From Alcaligenaceae bacterium (lineage in GTDB: Bacteria > Pseudomonadota > Gammaproteobacteria > Burkholderiales > Burkholderiaceae_B): DNA of 5,757 nt. Under the pieces are notes generated by a model that saw only the letters and a program-made list of their open reading frames with translations, did not search any database and was not told the DNA's origin. Shown here one piece after another: positions 1-5,757 of the stretch. The position numbers were made by a program, and so were the translations under genes. Numbering within the stretch: position 1 is the stretch's first letter; every line of letters begins with the position of its first letter. Where the stretch lies: contig JAAZGT010000188.1 in the NCBI GenBank assembly GCA_012511095.1, forward strand, positions 1-5,757. Reading direction: 5' to 3'.

Positions 1-14
1 AACCTAAGAAAAAG

Positions 15-43
15 ATTATATGGGAGAAATTACATACTGTCAA
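15..43 (-). promoter_or_regulatory. Consensus sigma-70 promoter, leftward
   Basis: Read on the minus strand, bases 43-38 are TTGACA and bases 20-15 are TATAAT, separated by exactly 17 bases. Both hexamers match the housekeeping consensus perfectly and the spacing is ideal. The expected transcription start is about base 8, so the product lies outside the window to the left. The DNA behind the -35 is A/T-rich, as expected for an UP-like element. Sequence match only; activity is inferred. Confidence 0.65.
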
Positions 44-79
44 CACCTAAATATAAAACTCATATTTAATGTGTTTTTT

Positions 80-95
80 TGCAACATTTTTGCCA
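80..95 (-). promoter_or_regulatory. Candidate sigma-54 (RpoN) promoter, leftward
   Basis: On the minus strand this reads TGGCAAAAATGTTGCA. The sigma-54 consensus is TGGCAC-N5-TTGCA, so only one of the 11 specified bases differs and the GG-to-GC distance of 10 bases is correct. Transcription would start near base 69 and run left, about 60 bases behind the sigma-70 start proposed near base 8. An RpoN promoter would need an enhancer-binding activator, whose sites I could not identify. A chance match in AT-rich DNA remains possible. Confidence 0.4.
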
Positions 96-273
96 CAAAC
101 TCATTAAATACAATAAATAACCACTTATTTACTTGTCTTAAACAAAAACAAAGGCACCCTTGAATAAAACGAAATGGTCAAAATAAGTATTAGGTTATAA
201 ATTGTGACATCCCATAAATAAATTGAGTTAAATCAGGGTATGTCTGTAGTGTAGCAAAAACCTTTTACTAGCA

Positions 274-282
274 TGGCATAAT
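274..282 (+). promoter_or_regulatory. Possible extended -10 promoter for dctPQM
   Basis: The sequence TGGCATAAT reads as a TGn extension followed by CATAAT, one mismatch from TATAAT. There is no good -35 at 16-18 bp, which an extended -10 can tolerate. A start near base 289 would place the inverted repeat at 306-350 in the mRNA leader. An alternative is the TTGACA at 296-301, but no reasonable -10 follows it at normal spacing. This is a weak prediction. Confidence 0.3.
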
Positions 283-305
283 CAGTTAATATTGATTGAC
301 AGCTC

Positions 306-350
306 AAGCCGTAAATATCGATCCTTAATTATCTGCTAAATTTACGGCTT
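306..350 (+). repeat. Perfect 11-bp inverted repeat in the dctP leader
   Basis: Bases 306-316 (AAGCCGTAAAT) are the exact reverse complement of bases 340-350 (ATTTACGGCTT), separated by 23 bases. The right arm ends 17 bases before the Shine-Dalgarno sequence of dctP. As RNA this could form a leader stem-loop. As DNA it could be a two-armed operator with arm centres 34 bp apart. The following TTTAAATTTA is a poor U-tract, so I do not call it a terminator. Confidence 0.55.
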
Positions 351-367
351 TAAATTTATCCAAGTAT

Positions 368-371
368 GGAG
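368..371 (+). promoter_or_regulatory. Shine-Dalgarno that sets the dctP start
   Basis: GGAG lies 9 bases before the ATG at 381. An in-frame ATG at 366 overlaps this site and has no purine-rich sequence in front of it. The ATG at 381 also starts directly with a standard signal peptide (Met-Lys-Lys). A second GGAG at 375-378 is too close to 381 to be the main site. Confidence 0.7.
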
Positions 372-380
372 TTCGGAGTT

Positions 381-1379
381 ATGAAAAAAACATTCAAAGC
401 ACTTGCATTACCCCTCGCTTTATCTGTTGCTGGTTTTATTGGCACAGCTCAAGCACAATCACCTGTGGTTATTAAGTTTTCTCACGTTGTTGCTGAAACC
501 ACACCTAAAGGTCAAGGAGCTATTTTATTTAAAGAAAAAGCTGAAGAGCGTTTAGGTGATAAGGTACGCGTTGAGGTCTATCATAACTCGTCACTTTACG
601 GTGACGGCCAAGAAATGGATGCCCTCCTTTCTGGTGACGTACATTTATTAGCACCATCTTTAGCTAAGTTCGAACATTTCCAGAAAAAAATCCAAGTTTT
701 TGACCTACCATTTATCTTTAACGACTTAGAGGTAGTTGACCGCTTCCAACAAAGTGAAGCTGGCCAAGGGCTACTAAAAAGTATGGAAGACAAAAACATC
801 ACTGGCTTAGCTTATTGGCACAATGGTATGAAGCAGTTATCTGCTAACACACCATTACGTGTACCTCGCGATGCCCGTGGCCTAAGATTCCGTGTACAAG
901 CCTCTAATGTGCTTGAGGAGCAGTTTAAAGCCCTACGTGCTAACCCACGTAAGATTGCCTTCTCTGAAGTGTATCAGTCACTACAAACTGGTGTAGTTAA
1001 CGGTGCCGAAAACCCATACTCAAATATTTACTCTCAAAAAATGCACGAGGTTCAGAAATACATTACTGAATCTAACCACGGCATTATTGACTACATGGTC
1101 ATCACCAATTCTACCTTCTGGAATGGTCTAGATGCTGATATTCGTAAGACTCTCGAAGAGGTTATGGCAGAGGTAACTGTTGAGGTTAACAAGTTAGCTA
1201 AAGAGCTTAACGATAACGATAAACAGAAAATTCTTGATGCTGGTACGACTGAAATTATCTACTTAACTCCAGAAGAGCGCGAACAATGGCGTAAAGCGGT
1301 TCTACCGGTTTGGAAAAAGTTTGAAGATGAAATCGGTGCGGATTTAATTCAAGCAGCTGTAGATGCTAACGAAAACTAA
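381..1379 (+). CDS. dctP: TRAP transporter periplasmic solute-binding protein, DctP type
   Basis: This is the extracytoplasmic receptor of a TRAP transporter. It binds its substrate, probably a C4-dicarboxylate such as succinate, fumarate or malate, in the periplasm and hands it to DctQM. The protein has 332 residues from the ATG at 381, a normal family length. Residues 1-25 form a signal peptide (basic MKK start, hydrophobic core, AQA before the likely cleavage site). The mature protein opens with the typical VIKFSHV strand. GLRFRVQ at 167-173 carries the conserved carboxylate-binding arginine (R171). N211 in GAENP follows 40 residues later, the same distance as R147 to N187 in SiaP. The FSEVYQSLQTGVV and YITESNHGIIDY blocks are strongly DctP-like. 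An ATG five codons upstream (366) is less likely as the start. dctQ and dctM follow. The exact substrate cannot be fixed from sequence alone. Confidence 0.93.
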   Translation: MKKTFKALALPLALSVAGFIGTAQAQSPVVIKFSHVVAETTPKGQGAILFKEKAEERLGDKVRVEVYHNSSLYGDGQEMDALLSGDVHLLAPSLAKFEHFQKKIQVFDLPFIFNDLEVVDRFQQSEAGQGLLKSMEDKNITGLAYWHNGMKQLSANTPLRVPRDARGLRFRVQASNVLEEQFKALRANPRKIAFSEVYQSLQTGVVNGAENPYSNIYSQKMHEVQKYITESNHGIIDYMVITNSTFWNGLDADIRKTLEEVMAEVTVEVNKLAKELNDNDKQKILDAGTTEIIYLTPEEREQWRKAVLPVWKKFEDEIGADLIQAAVDANEN

Positions 1380-1408
1380 TTAATACATTTCACTCTGTGG
1401 TATGTAAC

Positions 1409-1444
1409 GCCCCCTAAGCCTTAAAACTCTCAGGGGGCATTTTT
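1409..1444 (+). terminator. Terminator-like hairpin between dctP and dctQ
   Basis: GCCCCCT (1409-1415) pairs perfectly with AGGGGGC (1432-1438) around a 16-base loop. After one A, five T residues follow (1440-1444). This has the form of an intrinsic terminator located 29 bases after the dctP stop. Because dctQ and dctM belong to the same transporter, the likely role is partial termination or protection of the dctP mRNA 3' end, giving more binding protein than membrane subunits. The role is inferred. Confidence 0.75.
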
Positions 1445-1524
1445 ATCTTATAAAAATAAAATATTTAGAAGTTATCACCATGAAACTTCACTCGTTTTGC
1501 GTACTTTAGGTAAAGGAAAACTTT

Positions 1525-2208
1525 ATGTTTATGAATACCTACCGCATGATGGATAAACTGTGGCAGAAAACTGAAAAGTTTTTGATTGTTTTTATCCTCT
1601 CTGCAATGACCTTGGTCACTTTTATATACACCATGCTCAATAACCTCTATGTGCCCTTTTATAGCCTTGGAGAAATGTTCATGGATTCTGCAGCCGGCGA
1701 TTTCTTTGACAGTGTCGGCGATTTTATTATGGATTCTGCCGCTGCTTTAAACTGGGCTAATGAATTCACAGCCGTATGTTTTGCATGGCTAATTTTCTTC
1801 TGTATGTCTTATGGTGTCCGCATTGGTGGTCATATTGGTGTTGATGCCTTAATCAATACCTTCCGTAGTCGTACCCGTCGTATTTTTGCTTTTATCGGTT
1901 TAACTGCCTGCTTAATTTATGGTGGCATTATGTTTGAAGCCAGTCTTGAGTGGGTTTATACCTTCTATAAATACGGCACATTGACTAATGGTTTAGATCG
2001 TTTTGGTGTCGCTCGTTGGCATGTGACTATTATTGTGCCTATTGGTTTTGCATTATTTATTTTTCGCTACTTAGAAATTGGTTATCGCTTGATTAAAGGC
2101 GAACAAGATAGTTTAGGCTTGGCTGACGAAGCTAAAGATGCGGTTAAAGAGCTTTCATCTAAAGATGACCTTGACAATATAAATAACAATAACGCGGAGG
2201 CCAAATAA
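1525..2208 (+). CDS. dctQ: TRAP transporter small permease subunit, DctQ type
   Basis: This is the small integral membrane subunit that pairs with DctM in the inner membrane. It has 227 residues, the longer form typical of C4-dicarboxylate TRAP systems. By eye there are four membrane segments, near residues 18-38, 82-98, 119-137 and 166-184. A long loop follows the first and a hydrophilic tail (190-227) follows the last. Family-like blocks include AMTLVTFIYTMLNNLY (27-42), the FAWLIFF to GVRIGGHIGVDALI region (86-110), and LDRFGVARWHVTIIVPIGF (157-175). The start at 1525 is preceded by AAAGGA (1512-1517) with 7-base spacing; an ATG at 1531 is less well placed. The loop repeats MDSAA at 53-57 and 69-73. 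The stop codon overlaps the dctM start by one base, so the two are probably translationally coupled. Confidence 0.9.
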   Translation: MFMNTYRMMDKLWQKTEKFLIVFILSAMTLVTFIYTMLNNLYVPFYSLGEMFMDSAAGDFFDSVGDFIMDSAAALNWANEFTAVCFAWLIFFCMSYGVRIGGHIGVDALINTFRSRTRRIFAFIGLTACLIYGGIMFEASLEWVYTFYKYGTLTNGLDRFGVARWHVTIIVPIGFALFIFRYLEIGYRLIKGEQDSLGLADEAKDAVKELSSKDDLDNINNNNAEAK

Positions 2209-3491
2209 TGACGATTCTCGTTTTATTTACTTTATTATTTGGTTTGATGCTTATCGGTGTACCGATTGCTATTTCCTTGGGTCTTTCAAGTGCCGTGACG
2301 ATTATGTTCTTTAGCCCGGACTCAGTTCGTGGCCTCGTCATTAAGATGTTCGAAACATCAGAGCACTATACTTTATTAGCCATTCCTTTCTTCTTGGTTG
2401 CTGGGGCCTTTATGACCACGGGCGGTGTGGCAAGACGTTTAATCGACTTTGCTAACGCTTGTGTGGGTCATGTACGTGGTGGTTTAGCCATTGGTTCAGT
2501 ACTCGCTTGTATGCTTTTTGCTGCGCTTTCGGGCTCAAGCCCTGCCACGGTTGCTGCGGTTGGTTCTATTGCCATTACCGGTATGGTGCGTTCTGGCTAC
2601 CCACTTGAGTTTGGTGCAGGTATTGTTTGTAACGCAGGTACCTTAGGTATTTTAATTCCACCATCGATTGTGATGGTTGTATATGCCGCCGCTACAGAGC
2701 AATCAGTAGGTAAGATGTTTATTGCTGGTGTGGTACCTGGTTTATTACTTGGTGCCGCTTTAATGACTGCCATTTATATTGTTGCACGTGTTAAAAAGCT
2801 ACCAGCACAACCACGTGCTACTTTCCGCCAGTGGTTCAGTGCTCTAAGAAAATCCCTTTGGGGTCTATTGCTGATGGTAATTATCTTAGGTGGTATTTAC
2901 TCCGGTATGTATACTCCAACCGAAGCCGCCGCTGTAGCTGCAGTTTACTCGGCCTTTATTGCCCTTTTTGTGTATAAAGATATGGGCATTAAAGACCTGC
3001 CTAAGGTGATGTTAGACTCAGGTCGCATGACTGTTATGCTAATGTTTATTATTGCTAACGCCATGCTATTTGCCCATGTACTAACCACAGAGCAAATTCC
3101 ACAGTTAATTTCTCAATGGGTACTAAGCCTTGGCCTAGAGCCATGGATGTTCCTCATTGTAGTTAACTTGGTGTTACTCGTTGCCGGTAACTTCATGGAG
3201 CCCTCAGCCATTATTTTAATTATGGCGCCTATCTTCTTCCCTATTGCGGTTGAGTTAGGCATTGACCCGATTCACTTCGGTATCATCATGGTGGTCAATA
3301 TGGAAATTGGTCTAATCACGCCACCTGTGGGTCTAAATTTATTTGTGACCTCGGCCGTGACTGGTTTGCCAATTACCAGAACAATTAAAGCAGCAATGCC
3401 TTGGTTATTAATTTTATTAGCTTTCTTGTTAATTATTACTTATGTACCAATGATATCTCTAGGATTACCAGAGTTAATTGGCGCTAAATAA
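2208..3491 (+). CDS. dctM: TRAP transporter large permease subunit, DctM type
   Basis: This is the large membrane subunit that forms the ion-coupled transport path of the TRAP system. It has 427 residues, the usual length, and is almost entirely hydrophobic with about a dozen membrane segments. Hallmark blocks are GVPIAISLGLSS (17-28), LSGSSPATVAAVGS (107-120), GTLGILIPPS (144-153), YTPTEAAAVAAVY (235-247), GNFMEPSA (327-334) and GLITPPVGLNLFV (368-380). The two Pro-Pro motifs at 151-152 and 372-373 fit the two inverted halves of the family fold. The ATG sits in a TAATG overlap with the dctQ stop, and a strong GGAGG (2196-2200) lies 7 bases before it, inside the end of dctQ. A terminator follows directly. 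No frameshift or missing motif was seen. Confidence 0.94.
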   Translation: MTILVLFTLLFGLMLIGVPIAISLGLSSAVTIMFFSPDSVRGLVIKMFETSEHYTLLAIPFFLVAGAFMTTGGVARRLIDFANACVGHVRGGLAIGSVLACMLFAALSGSSPATVAAVGSIAITGMVRSGYPLEFGAGIVCNAGTLGILIPPSIVMVVYAAATEQSVGKMFIAGVVPGLLLGAALMTAIYIVARVKKLPAQPRATFRQWFSALRKSLWGLLLMVIILGGIYSGMYTPTEAAAVAAVYSAFIALFVYKDMGIKDLPKVMLDSGRMTVMLMFIIANAMLFAHVLTTEQIPQLISQWVLSLGLEPWMFLIVVNLVLLVAGNFMEPSAIILIMAPIFFPIAVELGIDPIHFGIIMVVNMEIGLITPPVGLNLFVTSAVTGLPITRTIKAAMPWLLILLAFLLIITYVPMISLGLPELIGAK

Positions 3492-3499
3492 GTAACTTA

Positions 3500-3530
3500 A
3501 GCCCGTCGATTTTATTGACGGGCTATTTTA
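3500..3530 (+). terminator. Intrinsic terminator of the dctPQM operon
   Basis: AGCCCGTC (3500-3507) pairs perfectly with GACGGGCT (3517-3524). One more G-T and one A-T pair can close a 5-base loop. The T-rich tail ATTTTATTT follows. It begins 9 bases after the dctM stop. On the opposite strand no T-run follows the stem, so it should act mainly on rightward transcripts. Confidence 0.85.
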
Positions 3531-3831
3531 TTTAAAGGTACTAATGGCTTATAGATGAAAACTTGGTTATAAGGCACCATTGGTTATATGATGACCTTAG
3601 CTTAGATTAGTCTAGCTGAGGACTTAAATATAGCGAAATGTACTCACCCTCGCCAAACTTAATACGATGATAAATGAGAGCATGAATGGCGATACATTGT
3701 ACGCTACGACTTGCTCGCTTTTCCCATAGTTAATAAATAAAACCGTATTAACGGTATTGTGATGCCATGGGGGTATTGATTTACTTTAATATTGCGAATT
3801 ACATGTTAGCCTTAAAAGCACTTTAAGCTTC
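3531..3831. other. Intergenic region between convergent operons
   Basis: No gene with a credible start is visible. The stretch holds a bulged stem (3543-3553 with 3568-3581), a 9-bp direct repeat TTGGTTATA (3563-3571 and 3580-3588), a stem CCTTAGCT/AGCTGAGG (3595-3602 with 3614-3621, one G-T pair) and a short palindrome ACCGT-ATTA-ACGGT (3742-3755). None has a T-run after it. On the minus strand two overlapping frames are open: 3607-3729 (40 residues) and 3624-3785 (53 residues). The first looks protein-like but has no start codon, so it may be a gene relic. Confidence 0.5.
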
Positions 3832-3872
3832 AAATAAAAAGAGGATGAATATGTTAAATCTCACCCTCTTTT
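3832..3872 (-). terminator. Intrinsic terminator of the liv operon
   Basis: Bases 3837-3848 and 3861-3872 form a 12-bp stem with a 12-base loop. The one non-Watson-Crick position is a G-U pair in the leftward RNA but an A-C mismatch in the rightward RNA, which supports leftward use. The leftward RNA ends in TTTTTATTT. The stem starts 3 bases after the livF stop codon, so it ends the liv transcript. Confidence 0.85.
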
Positions 3873-3875
3873 GAT

Positions 3876-4637
3876 TTATGCAGATGCTTTATGACTGCCT
3901 AAGCCCAAATAGCTTTCAATCACACCTGGGTGGTTAAGCAACTCGGAAGCTGGGCCACTCAGATTTAAACGACCCATTTCTAATACATAAGCATAGTCCG
4001 CAATTTGTAAAGCGGCACGGGCATTTTGCTCCACCAATAAGATGGAGGCGCCCTCATCTCTTAGGTACTGAATGATCTGGAAGATCTCACGCACAATTAA
4101 CGGCGCTAAACCTAGACTCGGCTCATCTAATAACAAAAGACTTGGGTTAGTCATCAAAGCACGGCCTAAAGCCAGCATTTGACGCTCACCACCCGATAAA
4201 GTACCAGCATATTGCTTACGACGCTCTTTTAAGCGTGGAAATAGCTCATAAATATCTTTGAGCTTATACTGACGCTCACCGTCTTTATCGCCACGGAATC
4301 TAAAAGCACCTAGAATCAGATTATCTTCTACTGTCATTGAGTTAAATAACTCACGGGTCTCAGGTACTAGGCTTAAACCTCGTGCAACACGGCGCTCCAC
4401 ACCCAAGGATGAAATATCATCACCTAAATAAAGTACGGTGCCAGTGCTACGACCATTAGCAGGTAAATTGCCCATAATCGCATTCATGAAACTACTTTTT
4501 CCTGCACCATTAACACCAATGACAGTCACAATCTGACTCGGACGAATCGAGATACTGACTTCGTCAACTGCTTGAACTTGACCGTAATAAACGGAGATAT
4601 TTTGAGCATCTAATAAGATTTCTTGATTGTTACTCAT
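3876..4637 (-). CDS. livF: Branched-chain amino acid ABC transporter ATP-binding protein LivF
   Basis: This is one of the two ATPases that power a Liv/HAA-type importer on the cytoplasmic side of the inner membrane. It has 253 residues, slightly longer than a typical LivF (about 235-240). The motifs in order are Walker A GVNGAGKS (41-48), VPETRELFNSMTVEDNL (91-107) in the Q-loop region with the family's Pro-Glu, signature LSGGERQ (147-153), Walker B LLLLDEP (167-173), and LVEQNARAAL (201-210). The last block has Gln where most ABC ATPases have the switch His; this is usual for LivF. The start at 4637 has AGGAGG (4651-4646) 8 bases before it, within the end of livG. The coding regions overlap by 8 bases (ATGAGTAA), indicating coupled translation. 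The exact substrate (Leu/Ile/Val, other amino acids, or urea/amide-type ligands) depends on a binding protein outside the window. Confidence 0.93.
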   Translation of the reverse strand: MSNNQEILLDAQNISVYYGQVQAVDEVSISIRPSQIVTVIGVNGAGKSSFMNAIMGNLPANGRSTGTVLYLGDDISSLGVERRVARGLSLVPETRELFNSMTVEDNLILGAFRFRGDKDGERQYKLKDIYELFPRLKERRKQYAGTLSGGERQMLALGRALMTNPSLLLLDEPSLGLAPLIVREIFQIIQYLRDEGASILLVEQNARAALQIADYAYVLEMGRLNLSGPASELLNHPGVIESYLGLGSHKASA

Positions 4638-5757
4638 CTGCTACACCTCCTAGATAAGCTTCTAATACCGCAGGATTCGTCTGCACATCAGCAGGTGTGC
4701 CTTCGGCAATCTTTGTACCAAAGTCCATCACCACTAAGTGGTTAGTTAAACGCATGACAAAATCCATATCATGCTCAACCAGTAGAATACTCATACCCTC
4801 ATCGCGTAAAGCACGCAAGACCGTCGCTAATTCCTCTTTTTCTTTATAGCGTAGACCCGCTGCAGGCTCATCAAGTAATAATAAACTCGGGTCTAAACAT
4901 AAGGCACGAGCAATCTCAACAATACGCTGTTGACCTAAAGATAGGCCACCCGCAGGTAATAATGCACACTCCTCAAGACCAACACGTTTGAGTTGCTTCA
5001 TCGCCTCATCTAAAAGCTGATGTTCGGAGTCACTTTCTAAATGCAGCGCACCGCGTATAGCACCACTACTCGCTCGCAAATGTGCGCCAAGAGCGACATT
5101 TTCAACCACGCTAATATCTGGTAATAATTGTACGTGTTGGAAAGTACGTGCTACACCTAAGGCGGCAATACGATGAGCAGGCCAATTCGAAATATCTTGG
5201 CCTTGGAACAGCACCTTGCCCGATGTAAGATTTAACACCCCTGTGAGGAGATTGAAGGTCGTACTTTTACCCGCACCATTAGGACCGATTAAGCCCATAA
5301 TTTCAGCAGGCTTAATCTCGAAGCTAATATCGTTAACAGCGACTAAACCACCAAACTCCTTACGCACTTTTTGTACTTGTAAGATAGCTTCTTCCGCTGC
5401 AATCGCTACAGACTTTTTATTTTTTCTAGGAGCTAACGGCTCTGACGGCGCATCTAAACGCAGACGTTCCACACCATAAGCTAGGTGCGTGCTAGCGCTT
5501 TTAAGATCTGCTTTACGTGCATCTTTAAAACGTCTAAACCAATGCACCACTAATGGAATTAATCCATCGCGCGCATATTGTAGGATCAGAACCATCATGA
5601 TGCCAAAAAACACCATTTCGACGTTAACGTTGCTACCAATTAATTTAGGGGCAATATTTTGAATTTGATCGCGCAGCACTAAAATCATTGCTGCACCAAA
5701 AATCGCCCCCCAAAGACTAGTAAATCCACCAATGATGGCCATAAATAGATACTCAAT
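4630..5757 (-). CDS. livG: LivM permease C-terminus fused to LivG ATP-binding protein (5'-partial)
   Basis: The reading frame is open to the right edge, so the true start lies outside and 375 residues are visible. Numbered from the Met at 5742, which I take as internal, residues 1-60 are hydrophobic and match the end of a LivM permease (IIGGFTSLWGAIFGAAMILVL, then a second segment at 44-56). Residues 68-118 are a charged linker. A complete LivG ATPase follows from about 120: Walker A GPNGAGKST (153-161), Q-loop Gln202 in ARTFQHVQ, LivG-type signature LSLGQQR (267-273), Walker B LLLLDEPAAGL (287-297) and H-loop His324 in LVEHDM. The product would thus carry both a membrane and an ATPase domain of a branched-chain amino acid importer, and would work with LivF, LivH and a periplasmic binding protein. 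Annotating a 370-residue protein from 5742 would miss the permease. Such fusions occur in Burkholderiales as far as I know. Confidence 0.88.
   Translation of the reverse strand: MEYLFMAIIGGFTSLWGAIFGAAMILVLRDQIQNIAPKLIGSNVNVEMVFFGIMMVLILQYARDGLIPLVVHWFRRFKDARKADLKSASTHLAYGVERLRLDAPSEPLAPRKNKKSVAIAAEEAILQVQKVRKEFGGLVAVNDISFEIKPAEIMGLIGPNGAGKSTTFNLLTGVLNLTSGKVLFQGQDISNWPAHRIAALGVARTFQHVQLLPDISVVENVALGAHLRASSGAIRGALHLESDSEHQLLDEAMKQLKRVGLEECALLPAGGLSLGQQRIVEIARALCLDPSLLLLDEPAAGLRYKEKEELATVLRALRDEGMSILLVEHDMDFVMRLTNHLVVMDFGTKIAEGTPADVQTNPAVLEAYLGGVADE

Larger units (their letters stand above)
1..380. other. AT-rich non-coding region upstream of dctP
   Basis: No convincing gene lies here on either strand. 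The stretch is rich in A/T runs and stop codons. It contains two leftward promoter-like sequences (15-43 and 80-95), a possible + strand extended -10 (274-282), a TTGACA hexamer (296-301) and an 11-bp perfect inverted repeat (306-350). The most likely reading is a divergent regulatory region between the dct operon and a leftward gene or RNA that starts near or beyond the left edge. Nothing clear is seen between about 100 and 270. Confidence 0.7.

Noticed and set aside
203..220. TGTGA as a CRP-type site upstream of dctP
   Set aside because: Only one half-site is present; the expected TCACA at 6-base spacing is absent.
274..290. TGGCAT as the -24 of a sigma-54 promoter for dctP
   Set aside because: The matching -12 position reads GTTAA instead of TTGCA, so the essential GC is missing.
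366..380. Upstream in-frame ATG as the dctP start
   Set aside because: No ribosome binding site lies before it, it overlaps the good GGAG for the ATG at 381, and it would put five non-basic residues before the signal peptide.
596..802. Minus-strand open frame of 68 codons within dctP
   Set aside because: It lies fully antisense to strongly conserved dctP sequence, has no family features and is best explained as a shadow frame.
2159..2341. Minus-strand open frame of 60 codons across the dctQ/dctM junction
   Set aside because: Antisense to two well-supported genes, with no recognisable motif.
4002..4040. Loss of the switch histidine in LivF as a defect
   Set aside because: LVEQNA with Gln in place of His is the usual LivF form, so it does not suggest an inactive gene.
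5216..5479. Plus-strand open frame of 87 codons within livG
   Set aside because: It runs antisense to the linker and Walker A region of the LivG domain and shows no independent protein features.

Overview
The window holds two ordinary nutrient-uptake loci facing each other: a complete TRAP transporter operon of the DctPQM (C4-dicarboxylate) type on the + strand, and the distal end of a branched-chain amino acid (Liv/HAA-type) ABC transporter operon on the - strand. The DNA is moderately AT-rich. The proteins look proteobacterial, and the fusion of a LivM permease end to a LivG ATPase is an arrangement I associate with Burkholderiales. My best guess is a low-GC member of the Alcaligenaceae (the Oligella/Pelistega/Taylorella neighbourhood). 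This is inference from family knowledge, not a database result.

Bases 1-380 are non-coding and AT-rich. They contain a consensus sigma-70 promoter (TTGACA, 17 bp, TATAAT) and, behind it, a close sigma-54 match (TGGCA-N6-TTGCA). Both point left, towards a gene or RNA outside the window. On the + strand there is a possible extended -10 and a perfect 11-bp inverted repeat just before dctP. Bases 381-3491 hold dctP (periplasmic binding protein), a terminator-like hairpin, dctQ and dctM. dctQ and dctM overlap by one base. A second terminator closes the operon.

Bases 3492-3875 lie between the two convergent operons. Apart from the two terminators they hold small hairpins, a 9-bp direct repeat and an open stretch on the - strand that might be a gene relic. 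Bases 3876-5757 (- strand) hold livF and the visible part of a livM-livG fusion, which is cut by the right edge. Their coding sequences overlap by 8 bases.

Functionally, DctP would capture a C4-dicarboxylate or related organic acid in the periplasm and deliver it to the DctQM membrane complex, where import is driven by the ion gradient. LivG and LivF are the two ATPases that power a Liv-type importer, whose binding protein, LivH and most of LivM lie beyond the right edge. I see no mobile element, CRISPR array, tRNA or rRNA, and no convincing new system. The points most worth a second look are regulatory: the paired leftward promoters, the dctP leader hairpin and the hairpin between dctP and dctQ.
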